A stretch of 64,000 nt of DNA from Diogma glabrata (GCA_963693315.1 OY856186.1:461173558-461237557); one strand, 5' to 3'; numbered from the stretch's first letter, positions 45,120 through 59,541 are shown. Numbers and translations: made by a program. The notes: a model not told the origin generated them from the letters alone.

Positions 45120-45800
45120 TTAAAAAAATTAATTATTTGTTTGACATGAAATTTTATTATTATTATTGAGAATTATGGCATTATAAGTTTGTCAAAACAA
45201 TATTGTCAAGTATGTCAAAAGAAAGACTTTTATTTATTTTTTTACCCAAGTATTTGGAAAAAAATAAAATTAATTATTTGTTTGACATGAAACTTTATAA
45301 TTATTATTGAAAATTATGGCATTATAAGTTTGTCAAACAAATGTTGTCAAGTGTGTCAAAAGAAAGATTTTTATTTATTGTTTTACCCAAGTTTTTGAAA
45401 AAAATTAAATTAATTATTTGTTTGACATGAAATTTTATTATTATTATTGAGAATTATGGCATTATAAGTTTGTCAAAAAAATTTTGTCAAGTGTGTCAAA
45501 AGAAAGATTTGTATTTATTTTTTTAATTAAGTTTTTGGAAAAATAAAATTAATTATTTGTTTGACATGAAATTTTATTATTATTATTGAGAATTATAAGT
45601 TAGTCAAAAAAATAATGTCAAGTGTGTCAAAAAAGGGATTTTCATTTATTTTTTTAGAAAAATGATAAAATTAGTTATTTGTAAGAAATGAAATGTACAT
45701 ATAATGAACATGAAATTATTATTATTGAGAATTTTATTGCATTATAAGTTTGTAAAAAAAAGTTGTCAAGTGTGTCAAAAAATGATTTCATTTATTTGTT
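45120..45800. repeat. Tandem array, ~140-bp unit, 4-5 copies
   Basis: Starts of the word TTTGACATGA at 45141, 45281, 45421 and 45561 give a 140-bp period. Each unit contains GTCAAGTGTGTCAAAAGAAAG-type and TTTTTATTTATTTTTTTA words. A fifth unit, diverged, ends near 45800. A stray single unit lies at 43880-43960. Confidence 0.9.
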
Positions 45801-45849
45801 AGATAATTTTTTGGAAAAAAAAATTTAGCTGTTGCTTACGTAAATATAA

Positions 45850-46590
45850 TTGGAAATTGAAATTTTTGAATTTGTTATAGTTTTTTAAATATTTTGGGAA
45901 TTTTGGAAATGTTTCAATTTTCGATTTTGTAAGAATTTTCGGAATATTTTTAGCATTTTGAAAAATTTTTAATTGTTGATTTTGTTATAATTTTTATAAT
46001 TTTGGAAAAAGTTTCAATTTTTAATATTGTTATAATTTTTGCAATATTTTTAGAGTTTTGAAAAAAGTTTGAATTTTTAAATTTTTAAGAATTTTCGGAA
46101 TATTATTAGAATTTAGAAAAAGAAAAGTTTAAATATTTGATTTTATTCTAATTTTTGGAATATTTTAAGAATTTTGAAAAAAAATTTTCAAAGTTCTTTG
46201 ATTTTGTAATAATTTTTGAAATATTTTTAGAATTTTGTTTGAAAAAAGTTTGAATTTTTGATTTTATTTAATTTTTACAATATTTTTGGAATTTTGAAAG
46301 AAATATAAATTTGTGATTTTGAAATATTTTCTCGAAACGCTGTAGAGGTTTTTGAGTAGTTTGCTGATTGTATAATCTTTTCACTAAATTATGTTAATAT
46401 ATAATCTGTTGTAATTTTCTGACAACGTATTGATGTTTCGTGTTAGTTTTGTAATATACATATATCTAAACAGTGATAAAAAATACATGTACTTTAACAA
46501 AAAGTTATGTTTGGATACATCGCTGCCCAAAACTAAAAACCATGCCCTCATAAAATTTTTTTGCCGAAAACTGTATCAAAATCCTTAACA
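45850..46590. repeat. AT-rich phased repeat, related to 33353-34370
   Basis: Same TTTTTGATTTTGTTATAATT and GAATTTTGAAAAAAGTTT type words and the same downstream sequence (TTTTTGAGTAGTTTGCTG, TACATGTACTTTAACAAA). It lacks the 290-bp tandem duplication. Confidence 0.8.
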
Positions 46591-46957
46591 CAGACCGAAG
46601 TCTTGATATTTCGAGCTGTGATATTTCAGCCAATTCATATTTTATAAAATGAATTATTAAAAATCCGTTTTTGTTATTACTTTTATTTAACTTTAAATAA
46701 AAAATATTTGATTTACTTTTGTTTTTTAACGATCTGTTCTGATCAGGAGTTAAAGTTTTATTAGGATTTCCAATATGTACTTATGCTTAATAGCTCACAA
46801 AAAACCCCTCCAAACTTAATTTTAAGTTTTTTCTCATGAAAAAATCAGTATTGTTCATTTGTAAATTTGTTTTCATCTGTGATCTACCCCGCGTAACAAT
46901 CCCGCGTTCTTCAATCCCTGTTATTAACCTACGAGTTAACGTGAGATATAAAATATT

Positions 46958-47065
46958 CCACTGGCAATAGTAGTGAGATATCACTAGCGACAGGGATATC
47001 TTAGGAATGCTGGCGGATAAACTGTATTCAGTCAACGGTAGCACCTTCAGTCTTAGTTATGGAAT
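46958..47065 (+). repeat. ~110-bp structured repeat, copy B
   Basis: Lies just inside the right TIR of the element at 43453-47475. Here AATATTC before the block pairs with GAATATT after it, lengthening the outer stem. Downstream sequence to about 47325 is shared with the region after copy C. Confidence 0.7.
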
Positions 47066-47565
47066 ATTCCTTTTGTTTTATTTTTATTTCATTTATCCTA
47101 TCATGAAATATTGGTTTATCGTATTTTATGATGTGATTATATTTACTGTTTATTTATCCATTCTTAAACTCAACAAACAAAAAATTTGAGTTCATTAACA
47201 CCTTAGAACGCATGTTATGTTCTTGATGGACCTTGGTATTTAAAGGTTTTCAAGTGCTGTGACGTAAATTGTATTGCCTTCCACACAACACATTTTATTA
47301 CCATAACATATAACTCCTATTCTGACTAATAGTTGAATCTATGTCCATGTTAAATCCGATTGCTTAATCAATAACTATTACGGTACACATGATCCATTAG
47401 GGATAATTATTCGTTTTACATACTTTCTCAAAAAGTTTCTGTACTCCCAAATAAATAATAATACTTCAAATATTTGAGTATATTCAGCTTTTTCTTTTAC
47501 TATAATTTGTTTCTAAACTACCCAAATCCATTTAACGTATTCTAAATATAATTATTAGTGGTGAG

Positions 47566-47783
47566 TGTAACATATGTGCATAAAATTAAAGATATAGATA
47601 TTGTAACTAGCTTCAGTTGCCATACATTGTAACTAACTTCAACCACATAGTTTTTTGACATTCATGTTAATAAAAGAACGTGGCACGATTTGTAAAACTA
47701 ACAAAACTAGGCTTGTAAATAAAACTATATATATAACCAAATATTAATAATCTTTTATTCATAGTAATTATACAAACAATACA
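47566..47783 (+). repeat. 5' LTR of the Gypsy element
   Basis: 218 bp, flanked on the left by GTGAG. It contains an AATAAA-type word (TGTAAATAAAACTATATATA) near 47712-47735. Almost identical to the 3' LTR. Confidence 0.95.
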
Positions 47784-47848
47784 TGGTGTCAGGTGTAAAT
47801 ATCATCATTAAACAGTGAAATAAAACAAAACTTGAATAAAGATCATAA

Positions 47849-48819
47849 TGGACATCAAGCCACCGCCCAACATGGAGTTTTCAGACGCTGAAAGAAATTG
47901 TCAAGATTCAAACAAAAGTTTAATAACTATATAATTGCAACAGGGAAACAAGAAGTTGATGAGTCGATAAAAATAGCAATTCTCTTAAATTTTTTGGGAG
48001 ATGAAGGCCTTGACCGAAATAATACATTTGGCTTGACAACGGAAAAACTAAAACTAAATAATGTATTACAAAAATTCGAAGAATTATTTGTTCCCAAATG
48101 CAACCCAATAGTCGAAACATTCAAGTTCAATCAAATAAATCAAAAACCGTTCCAATCACTGGACAGCTTCATAACAGAAATAAAAAATCAAGCAGCTTTA
48201 TGTGAGTTTGTTTGTGCAGGCACAGGATGCACTGTGTCATACAAAGACCGACTAGTGCGAGACAGAATAATATTAGGAATACGAGATGAATCGATGCAGA
48301 AAAAATTAGTAGCTGAAAAAGATCTAACAGTAGAAAAAGCAATTGAAATGTGCAGAACCGACGAAATTCTGAAGAGCAATATGCAAATACTTCAGCAAAG
48401 TGAAATTATGAAGGAGCAGGTAGATGTAATTCATTTGAAGCGCAAAACAACACCTGTAGAGATAAACTCAGCAAGAAAAGGATCATCCCATAAAGACAAC
48501 ACAGTATCTAATCAATTTTAGTGCAGAAAATGTGGGTATGTTCACCCCAACAGAGTTGTATGTCCAGCTTTAGGCAAAACATGTACCAAATGTCAAAAAC
48601 ACAATCATTTTGCATCAGTGTGTCGTACAATTACTATAATCAATGAGATGGCTCAAGAAACAGGGGAAGATGTCTCGTATGTGACTCAACCACCATCGGA
48701 CACAGGTATTGAATTAAGTTTATTTAATTTAAAAGAAGTTTTCAGTATCAATCACTCAGGATGGTTCCAAAATATTCGAACTGAAAATAAAATTAATGTA
48801 GTTTTTAAACTTGATACGT
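47849..48819 (+). pseudogene. Gypsy gag with zinc knuckles
   Basis: An ATG at 47849 opens a frame that shifts near 47895 into the long gag stretch 47898-48521 (FKQKFNNYIIATG, then ILLNFLGDEGL and LVRDRIILGIRDESMQKKL), typical of Gypsy capsid. A TAG at 48519-48521 interrupts just before two Cys/His knuckles (CRKCGYVHPNRVVC and CTKCQKHNHFASVC). The frame then runs towards the protease. Confidence 0.85.
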
Positions 48820-51800
48820 AATGCTTGATACGCGCTGAATGTAATATTATTCATAGAAAATATGTAGAAGAAATTAAGTTGGAAAAAAATATTCAAAATG
48901 TAAAAATTGGTTTACTGTCCTACGGAAATTTTAAACTAGAGTCATACGGAAAAATTAGTTTAAAGTGTTCAATTTACAATAATTCATATTTATTGGATTT
49001 TGTTATAGTCGACGACCATCTTCAGCCCCTTCTGGGCTTAAATGCCTGTATTTATTTAAGTCTAGTTAAAAGAATTAACATTGTTGGTGAAAATCAGACA
49101 TTACCGACATTACCTCATGATAAGGAAAATTTAATAAAGAAATTTTATAATGTATTTCACGGACTCGGCAAAATTCCTGGAGAATACAATATTAAAATGA
49201 AAGAAAACTCGATTCCAGTAATTAAATATCGTAAAAAGATTCCCTTTACTTTGTATGATCGGTTAAAATCTAAATTAGATTATTTGGTGGAAAAGGAAAT
49301 AATTCGTCAGGTTCATCATCCCACTGAGTGGGTTAACAACATTATGTTAGTAGAAAAGCCAAACGGTGAATTAAGACTTTGCCGCGACCCAAAACCTTAA
49401 AACGAATGTATCATGCGTGAACATTATATGATTCCAACGTCTGAGGATGTCATATCGCGCCTATCAGGTAAAACCGTTTTTTCAGTTATAGATATGAGAG
49501 ACGGGTTTTGGCAAATACAGTTGGATCAGAAAAGTGCTGACTTATGTACTTTTGCCACCCCATTTGGGCGATATCAATTTAAAAGGCTTCCATTCGGAAT
49601 TAATAGTGCCCCGGAAGTTTTTCAGAGAAAGAATGTAGAAATATTCGGTTCAATTAAGGGTGTTGAAATCTACTTTGATGATTTAATCATTTATGGCGAA
49701 GACTTGGAAGATCATGATGGAATCTTAAGCAAGGTATTGTTACAGGCAGAAAAATACAACGTCAAATTTAATCCCGAAAAAATACAGCTTCGGCTTGCCA
49801 AAGTAAAATTTATGGCCAATATTATTTCAAAAGACGGTATCACGCCAGATTTTAAACATATAAAAGCCATAACATGTATGAAGGAACCAACAAATAAAAA
49901 GGAAGTAATGCGCATATTAGGTATAACAAAATTTTTGTCGGGATATATCCCAAATCTTTCAAGATTAACTTATAATTTACGCGATTTAACAAAAAATAAA
50001 ACAGAATGGAATTGGTCAGAAAATCATAAAAACGATTTTAATAAAATAAAAGAAGTTCTTACGTCACACCCTGTACTTAAGATTTACGATCCCAAATGTT
50101 CATGTGTTATTCAATCAGATGCGTCAAAAGAAGGTTTGGGTGCAGTACTTCTTCAAAACAATCAGCCAGTATTATATGCCTCGCGAAGTTTAAATAAATC
50201 CGAAATCAGATATTCACAAATAGAAAAAGAACTTTTAGCAATTGTGTTTGCTACTGAGCGATTTCATCAATATATATATGGTAAGCCGTTGGTAGTTCAA
50301 AGTGATCATAAACCACTGTCCAAAATAATTAAGAATGATCTAGATACAGCTTCCATTAGAATTCAAAGAATGTTGTTAAAATTGCTCAGATATAATATTA
50401 CTATCGTGTATGTATATGCCTCGCAAAGATTTATTAATTGCCGACGCCTTGTCCAGAGACGCAATTTTTGAAACAAATCCTGTCGATGAAGAAATGACTT
50501 ATATTATTAACAATATAGTTAATAATGCATGTCTATCACAGGCAAATAAAATAAAGTTTCAAAACCAAACCAAAACAGATAAAATACTTTCAGAAGTCTT
50601 TAAATTTGTCCAAGAAGGTTGGCCTGAAAATAAAGTTAATTCTTTATGGAAACAATATCATAAACTAAAAGATTGTCTTAGTATTTCTGTCGAATTGTTG
50701 TTTTATAATCATAAACTAATAATTCCTCAAGGTTTAAGACATGAAATTCTAACATATATACACTTTTGTCATTTGGGAATTGAAAAAATGAAGAACAAGG
50801 CACGTGAACTTTACTATTGGCCAAATATGACAAGCGATATCGAAATATACGTCAAAAGTTGTAAGTCTTGTCAGAAATATCAAACAAAAAACTGTAAAGA
50901 GCCTTTGATAAGCCATGAACTTCCTAACTTTCCATGGGAAAGAGTGTCCATGGATATTTTCGATTTTGCTGATAAATCCTATTTGATTGTTGTAGATAGC
51001 TATTCAAATTGGCTTGAAGTATTAAAAATTAATAATAAATCAATTTCTGAAGTTATTAAAAAATTAGATACATTGTTTACTAAATATGGTTATCCATGTT
51101 ATATATTATCCGATAACAATCCATTTTACAGTCTTGAGTTTAAGAAATATGCTAGCAAATGGAATATAGTTTTAAAATTTTCCAGTCCACATTACCCAAA
51201 AAGTAATGGATTGGCAGAGAAGACAGTATCGATAGCAAAACAAATAATGCGAAAATTATCTAATACACAAAAATTACACGAACTCGATATCGCTTTAATG
51301 GAATATAGAAATTCACCTTTAGCTGATTTAAAATATTCACCAGCTCAGTTATTTCTAGGTCGATCAATCAAAACAATTCCCCCGGTTTGCTCTAATTTCC
51401 TTAGATAGACCTTTGTCAATTCCCCACAACCAAATAGTAGCAAAGCGTTCATGCATAAGAAAAAAGCAAAAAGCTTTTCATGATAAAACAGCGAAAAACT
51501 TAAAAACTCTGTCAACCAATGATAATGTAATTTTGAAAGATTATAAAAATAATGAATGGAGTCCTGCAAAAATAGTAAAAACTGAAAACAATAGGTCATA
51601 CTTACTTAAAAATAATAAAGGAAATATTATTCGTAGAAATAGAATATACTTAAAGAAAACAAATATTCCATACACACCAAATATAATCACTAATGATCTA
51701 TTCAATAACAATATTTCTAATGAATATGATGATGTTGTTTCTGCGAATCTAAGCAGCCAGTCTTCGTGTGAGGACGCACCAGAACAGAATTTTCATACTA

Positions 51801-51931
51801 CAATAAACGATGGCACTTCCAATAACCAATGTCCCTCTTTTCAGTATGATTCACAAATATCAACAGCACCAGTCAGAACTCGATCAGGGAGAATAGTAAG
51901 GCTTCCGCCTTATCTTGCTGACTTCTGCTGA
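48800..51931 (+). pseudogene. Gypsy pol: protease, RT, RNase H, integrase
   Basis: The protease Asp-Thr is kept but the following Gly-Ala is lost in a short local duplication that makes a TAA at 48819-48821. RT runs 49100-49900, with VIDMRDGFWQIQL and YFDD (87-90 of the frame at 49413); a TAA at 49398-49400 interrupts it. RNase H has IQSDASKEGLGAVLL and VQSDHKPLSKI. A frameshift near 50405 leads to the integrase: an HHCC zinc site (HLGIEKMK...CKSCQKY), then catalytic D, D and E in SMDIFDF, LSDNNPF and GLAEKTV. A further shift at about 51405 precedes the tail (EWSPAKIVK, RSGRIVRLPPYL). Confidence 0.95.
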
Positions 51932-52103
51932 ATTTTTTTTTGTTAGTTTTTTTTAGTAAATTTGAATTAAATAATTGAATTTTGTAAAATGAACTGTGCT
52001 ATATTACAATTAATTATATTATAATTATAATATAATTTTATATTAAAAAAAAAAAAAATATAACAGTTACAGTAAACCAATTTCCCATACACATAATAGT
52101 TAT

Positions 52104-52145
<42 letters not shown>

Positions 52146-52152
52146 GATAGCG

Positions 52153-52370
52153 TGTAACATATGTGCATAAAATTATAGATATAGATATTGTAACTAGCTT
52201 CAGTTGCCATACATTGTAACTAACTTCAACCACATAGTTTTTTGACATTCATGTTAATAAAAGAACGTGGCACGATTTTTAAAACTAACAAAACTAGGCT
52301 TGTAAATAAAACTATATATATAACCAAATATTAATAATCTTTTATTCATAGTAATTATACAAACAATACA
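52153..52370 (+). repeat. 3' LTR of the Gypsy element
   Basis: 218 bp, followed by GTGAG. A run of about 35 A (52109-52144) lies just before it. The usual short purine-rich tract is not clear. Confidence 0.95.
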
Positions 52371-52525
52371 GTGAGAGTAGAAAAGATATTTTGTAAAAAG
52401 TAAGCAGATATTTATTTTTGTTTGTATTTAGACTATTTTATACTTGAGAATATAAATATTTGTAACACGTTTACTCGTGGATTATTTGTATTTAAGTACA
52501 TTTGTGTTATTGTTTATATTTTAAA

Positions 52526-52911
52526 ATATGTACCTTTCACATATTAAAAAATCAAAAATTTTAAAAATACGCATTTCTAGAAAATCGAATTTGAATTTTT
52601 TATCGTTATTTTCCTAAAAGAAAATGTTCAAGGTCATAGAATGTGAATTATTATTTTGAGCTCTGTTCAATACCTACATTTTAAGCTATATAACATTAAA
52701 ATCAGTTCAGTAGTTTTGACTGTAGAGCCATTTCAATACACCAGGGTCGAGCAATTTTTTGATTTTTCATCACCCTGTATCTTAAGACAGGGTAAAAAAA
52801 AAACTCATAACGCAGAAAAAATTTTTATTGATGTCAACGAATTCCATTACCTAAATGTACAAAATAAAAAACCTCATTTCCAGACCTTGCTGATATCACG
52901 TGTTTTTCACC
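52526..52911 (-). mobile_element. Foldback DNA transposon, right end (resumed)
   Basis: Complement of 34537-34930, as described for the left part. It starts after the 9-bp repeat ATATGTACC and continues exactly where the right arm stopped at 35626, with CTTTCACATATTAAAAAATC matching the complement of 34908-34928. Confidence 0.85.
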
Positions 52912-53501
52912 GTCTTTAATTGAACTAAAAAAACAATAACCTCCCTACGGGAGGTGAAATGATGATGGGATGATGAAACAAGTAGCGGATCTTGTTGATC
53001 ACTGGAATTCACGCTTATGTGAACTGTTACAGTTCTTATACATTCACGGAAGCCTTGGCAAGGCAATTTTATACGCACTTCTCTGACTTTTTTGTTTTAA
53101 CTCATTTTCTGCTTTTAGTGAAAACTGAAAAGTAGTAAAAATATTTTCGTGAAACCGAATGGACCATAAAAATAAGGTTCCTATATTCAAATTAGCCAAA
53201 TTCGTTTATTTTTAATATATGTTATATATTAAAGGTCTATACAGAATGAAGTGGTTTCATTCCGTTTACTTTTAAGATATTTTGAAAGTTTAAACAATGT
53301 TTATGGTTATGTCTTCCGTAAAATTTGATTTTGTGTTAAGGGTCCGTTCCGTTTTTCCCCTCCGTATATTGTGTTTCTATTTTCACTTTTCATATGAACT
53401 AATAGTTCAAACTGGACCAGACGGACGCATTCTGTATGCACGTACAGCTTGTAGTGTTCACATCAATGTGGTTCCTTTACGCGTAATTTAATGTAATATA
53501 T
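52912..53501. other. Unique-looking spacer, nothing recognised
   Basis: Between the resumed foldback end and the next TIR element. It contains one small palindrome (CCTCCCTACGGGAGG near 52941). No credible frame; the ORF at 53297-53491 has no recognisable features. Confidence 0.4.
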
Positions 53502-54130
53502 CGTCGGCTTAGAGTGTAAACCTGCTAAATCCATTTTTATCGTAATAACGTTTTTTATAGTATTCAAAAAGTGTAAAAAAAGATACACAATCGAGAATAA
53601 ATTTCACTGTCAGTTTTATTTTTAAACCGTCAAAATCACGCGATGAGTAAAACTGTCAAGTCCATGACTTCAAAACGTAAAACTGCTAACTCCATGTCAA
53701 CCGTCATTTTGCACCAAACATTCGAAATTATAACGAAATAATAACTTTTTTATTCGCCTATATATTAAAGTGTTACTTTATTACTGTGATTTGCGGCTTT
53801 AAAGTATCACTTTTCAACTGTTTATTTTGTCGTCATAGCTACGTCCAAAAAAGTAAAAGGCATTTGTAGTTGTTTAAATTCTATGAAAAATAAATTTTTT
53901 TATCAAAGCAACCCGCAAATTCAAAATTTCATTATCCAATTAAAATAGTTGTTATCATTTGTTGTCATAGCTACACAATAATTTGGAAAAAATAATAAAT
54001 ATTTTTTCAAAGGTTACTTGTTACTTGGTTACTGTATCCACATATTTTTATTTTAAAATTTTTGAAAATTTATAATTTTAATTTAGAATAAACAACTTTT
54101 CTTAAAATATTTTGCTTGCGGCGAATAAAA

Positions 54131-54265
54131 AATAGTATATGATGCACGGCCGTAAGCTATTTTGGACTTAATGTGGGTGCAAATCTCGGCTAGCGCCTCG
54201 ATTTGCAAACTCCACATCCGTCCAAAATCTTTAGCTTTACGTCCTAGCATCATAATGTACTATTT
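54131..54265. repeat. Palindrome H3 (inside the TIR transposon)
   Basis: Closing pair AATAGTA with TACTATT, arm words TATTTTGGAC with GTCCAAAAT and ATGTGG with CCACAT, and a loop with CGGCTAGCGCC. Same layout as H1 and H2. Confidence 0.85.
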
Positions 54266-54717
54266 TCTGTGATAATAGTCTAAATGAAGGTTTAGACTAA
54301 AAAAAAACAAAGGGATGTGTTTGTATTGTTAACTTACTATTTTTTTGTGTCGATAAATAAGTAACGTTGCTAGTAAAATTTAAGATACCCAATCAGATTG
54401 GAGTTAAAAGTTTTTTCTTATAATAATTCAAAAATTTATTGTTCTTAGCAGGTATCATGCATTTTATAATAAATTAATAACTTTTAATAGTGTATTTTTG
54501 TTTTAATAAATATCTCGCTTCTTTAGCTTTCTTGTATAGTAGAGTATAAGAACTATAATTTTTGGTTGAGACGTAATTGTCGAGTTCAAACGTAGTTTTT
54601 ATAATTTTAATTTTATTTGGCCTGCTGCAAAAAATTATTATTTACAAATTCTGTAGTGATTTATACTTATTTTAGATGTCATCGAGAAATAATTGTCTTG
54701 GCCGTAAAAGCTAGGAC

Positions 54718-56618
54718 TTGTGTGCAAGTAAAGAAGATCAAATCTATCGTATCGTAACTAACGATCATCTTAATATGTTCTCAAATCCAACCAACCAAAT
54801 AGACGATCTGTTATCAGACGAAAGTATGCAAGGCCTGGTACCATATAAAATTAATTCTGACTCTGAGTCTGAATACGAAAACTATCCAAAGAAAAGCAAT
54901 AAAAGAAAGAAAAGGGTTCAGATTCAAAAATCAAACTGGTATGCTGAAAGAAACAGAAAGTTGAGAGAGGCTGGAAAAAAGTATTATGGAAGAAAAAAAG
55001 AAGAAAAATGGAACTATGAAATGCCAAGGCAGCCTAGAGTAATGAGGAATAGATGCTTGTGTAAAATAACTGAGAAAGGATCTTTGAAATGTTCAATACT
55101 CACAGAGACAGATAGGCAGAATATTTTTAAAGAATTTTGGAGTATTAGCTGGCTAGGAAAAAAATTTTCGTTGATAATCTTGTAACATCTTTCCCTGTTA
55201 TGAGACAGAGGGTAAGAAAATCTGATAAACAACCGAAAAGAGGACAATCTTTATTTTATTATTTGAAAAAGAATGATCAGACAGTCAAAGTTTGCAGAAC
55301 AATGTTTTTGAATTCGCTTGGAATTGGAAGATGGACTGTTTTGATTTGGAAAAATAAAAGAGGAACTACTTTTAAAAGGAATGAAAAGGATTTTGATTCC
55401 ATTCAAACAATAAATTCTACTTCTAGGCCTTTCGAATTAGATCGCATGGAGCTGAAAAGATTTTTAGAATCATTGTCAGCGATGGAGTCGCACTACTGTC
55501 GTGCTAGTACACAAAAGAAGTACTTGTTGCCAGAGTGGCGATCAAAACGATCCGTTTATGATTTTTATATGAATGATTGGTGTAAAACACGCAATGTAAA
55601 TCATCCATCTGCAAATTTAATGAAGAATTTGATAATCAAAACCTAGGATTGTTCCACCCTAAAAAAGACCAGTGTGAAATATGTGCACTCTATAAAGTTG
55701 GGAATACATCTCAAGAACGCTATACAGAACATCTAAAGAAGAAAGAAGAAACCAGAACTGAGAAAGAAAAAGACATACGTGAAGAAAGTCTTGCTTTTAC
55801 TGTTGACTTGCAGGCAGTTCTGATGGCACCAAAATCAAATATTAGTAGTTTATACTATAGAACGAAGCTCCAAATACACAATCTTGCCTTTTATAATTTG
55901 AATAACAAAGATGGCTATTGTTATTTATGGAATGAAACCGAAGGAGGCTTGAATTTTGATGAGTTTGCAAGTGTTTGGGTTAGCTTAATTGAAAAAAAAA
56001 TTTAACAAAATGAATCAATAAAACCAAAAAAAATAATTTTTTATACCGATGGTTGTACCTATCAAAACAGAAACTGTGTAATGTCTAATGCATTGCTACG
56101 TACGGCTATGAACAACAACATAATAATAGAACAAAAATTTCTAGAAGTTGGACATACGCAGATGGAAGCCGACAGTATCCATTCCTCTGTTGAACGTGCT
56201 GTTAAAAACAAAAATATCAATGTGCCTGCGGAGTACATATCCATTTGCCAATCAGCCCGAAAACATCCCAGACCTTATGATGTAACATACTTAAACCATA
56301 GTTTTTTTCAAAAACTTTGATAAAGTAGCTTTTTTCAAAAGCATTCGTCCTGGGCGTGGTAAAGGTGACCCTAAAGTTACTGTCTTAAGAGCTATTCGTT
56401 ACACTCCAAATGGTGATGTATTCTTCAAATTAAGATTCTGTACTGTACTACCGCAACGAAAATCAGCGGCTGTTACTGCCTTGCCATTTGATGCACTTCG
56501 AAATCAGTACCTTACTAGAAGAAAAATAACTAAAAGAAAGTTCGATGACTTGCAGTATTTAAAAAATACGTTGCCAGAAGACTACCGTAAATACTATGAT
56601 AATTTACTTCATGACTAG
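54718..56618 (+). pseudogene. Transposase-like protein with GHTQMEADSIHSS motif
   Basis: About 620 residues read across five frames (54718-55185, 55200-55646, 55649-56005, about 56030-56320 and 56330-56618). The N-terminus is acidic, then basic (KKSNKRKKRVQIQK). Mid-protein is a zinc-like Cys pair (HPKKDQCEICALY). The catalytic-type blocks are FTVDLQAVL, IIFYTDGCTYQNRN and LEVGHTQMEADSIHSSVERA, consistent with an RNase H-like DDE/D fold. From memory the family is widespread in arthropods and cnidarians and usually uncharacterised. The four or more frame breaks show that it is dead; it is the only gene between the TIRs. Confidence 0.8.
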
Positions 56619-57154
56619 AAATTAACTATAATATGGAGACTGATTATAACATTTATATACGTCATTCAGCCTGAGTTATGTTTGTCTAAGTTTTTATATT
56701 ATTAGTTAAGGAAATATTTAATTATTAGTATAAAATAATTTAAGTTAGTTTATGATAAAAAAATGTGACTAATTATGTTTCTATAAAAAGACAGAGTTTA
56801 TTTTTTGTTAATTTTAAGTTTTTTGTTTTGTTTAAAAATGAAGCTATTACAATGTGAATTTATTAAGATAATGAAATTTTTGTCAATTTTAAGACTGAAA
56901 AAAATATTCCAAAATGTGATATGTTAAAATAAAGATACTTTATCTAATAATTAAAAGAAGAGTTTTGTTTTGTTTTATTAATACTAAATTTATAACTTTG
57001 CACTAGTCAAGGAAAAAATGGTTTTGTTTACGAAAAACCTGCTAAGTCCCATATTAAAAATTGTATTTGATTAAAAAAACCTGTTAAATCACAAAAGTGG
57101 TTATAAATAAAAAAAAGTCCAAGCGGCACGTATATCCGCTAGAAATAGGTAGAT

Positions 57155-58822
<1,668 letters not shown>

Positions 58823-59211
58823 AAATACTGAATTAAATAACCTTTCTTTTATTTTATATTGTAAGGAATACAAATAAATGGTCAGAAATGTAAAAGCTTT
58901 TTAAAAAAATACATTCAATTTTTTTAAAAATGTTTTTTGTCTCTCCTGATAATTTACTATATTGGCTGTTAGCAGGTTTACACTCTAAGCCGACGATATG
59001 TCGGCTAGGTAAATTTGGCGTTATCTATGTAATTTAAGAACAACTTTTGTGTTCCTACTGTTTATTAAACTTATTGACCTGCTGTTGATTTTTTTTATAA
59101 AATGTGTTGTCTTGTAGGAAATGCTAATAAGTGTCACAACAATACATAAAAACCTTTGCAGACCAAGACCATTAAATTAAAAATAACTGTAATATAATTG
59201 TATAACAACTT

Positions 59212-59315
59212 CACTGACAATAGTAGTGAGATATCACTAGCCAAGGTGGTATCTAAGGGGTGCTGCCGGTTGAACTGTATGCATTCACCGGTAGCACCCT
59301 CAACCTTAGCTATGG
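59212..59315 (+). repeat. ~110-bp structured repeat, copy C
   Basis: This copy has the strongest hairpin: GGGTGCTGCCGGT pairs with ACCGGTAGCACCC over 13 positions with one G-U pair, although its sequence differs from copies A and B at several stem positions. CTAAGG and CCTTAG add a pair outside it. Confidence 0.7.
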
Positions 59316-59541
59316 AATAATCCTTGATCCTGGCATGCTGTTGCTTGCTAGAAGAAACAAGCCTTCATATAACTATATCTGGCCTTAAATCATTGAGGAA
59401 GATAGTGCGTCACATAATCAAGGATTATGCCAGTATCTGGATTGTTGGAAACCCCATTTTAGTTTTGTTCCTCCAAATTTTTAAAACAAATTTGCTTTTT
59501 ATCTCTTATTTTATTTTTATTTTCTCTATCCCATCATAATA

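Larger units (their letters stand above)
43453..47475. mobile_element. TIR element of 4 kb with tandem repeats, no genes
   Basis: The ends are inverted over about 145 bp: AATATTTGAAGTATTATTAT at the left is mirrored at the right, with shared inner words GGGAGTACAGAAACTTTTTG and TCCCTAATGGATCATATGTA. Inside are the dispersed repeat copy 2 (43606-43808), palindrome H2, a 140-bp tandem array, an AT-rich phased repeat like 33353-34370, and structured repeat copy B. No transposase is present and the target duplication is unclear. Confidence 0.8.
47566..52370 (+). mobile_element. Gypsy LTR retrotransposon with near-identical LTRs, inactivated
   Basis: LTRs 47566-47783 and 52153-52370, both 218 bp, TGTAACATATG to ACAATACA, with only about two differences noticed. 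The 5-bp target duplication is GTGAG (47561-47565 and 52371-52375). The primer site TGGTGTCAGGTG follows the 5' LTR. gag, protease, RT, RNase H and integrase follow in order on the plus strand. At least six frameshifts or nonsense codons interrupt them, so this copy could only have moved with proteins from elsewhere, or decayed quickly. Confidence 0.97.

Noticed and set aside
45120..45800. CRISPR-like regular repeats
   Set aside because: The 140-bp units are contiguous with no unique spacers, in an insect-type genome; this is an ordinary tandem array.
34537..52911. A giant Polinton/Maverick-type element with long TIRs
   Set aside because: The inverted ends are the two arms of a small foldback element, whose right arm is interrupted; no polymerase B, packaging ATPase or capsid genes occur between them.
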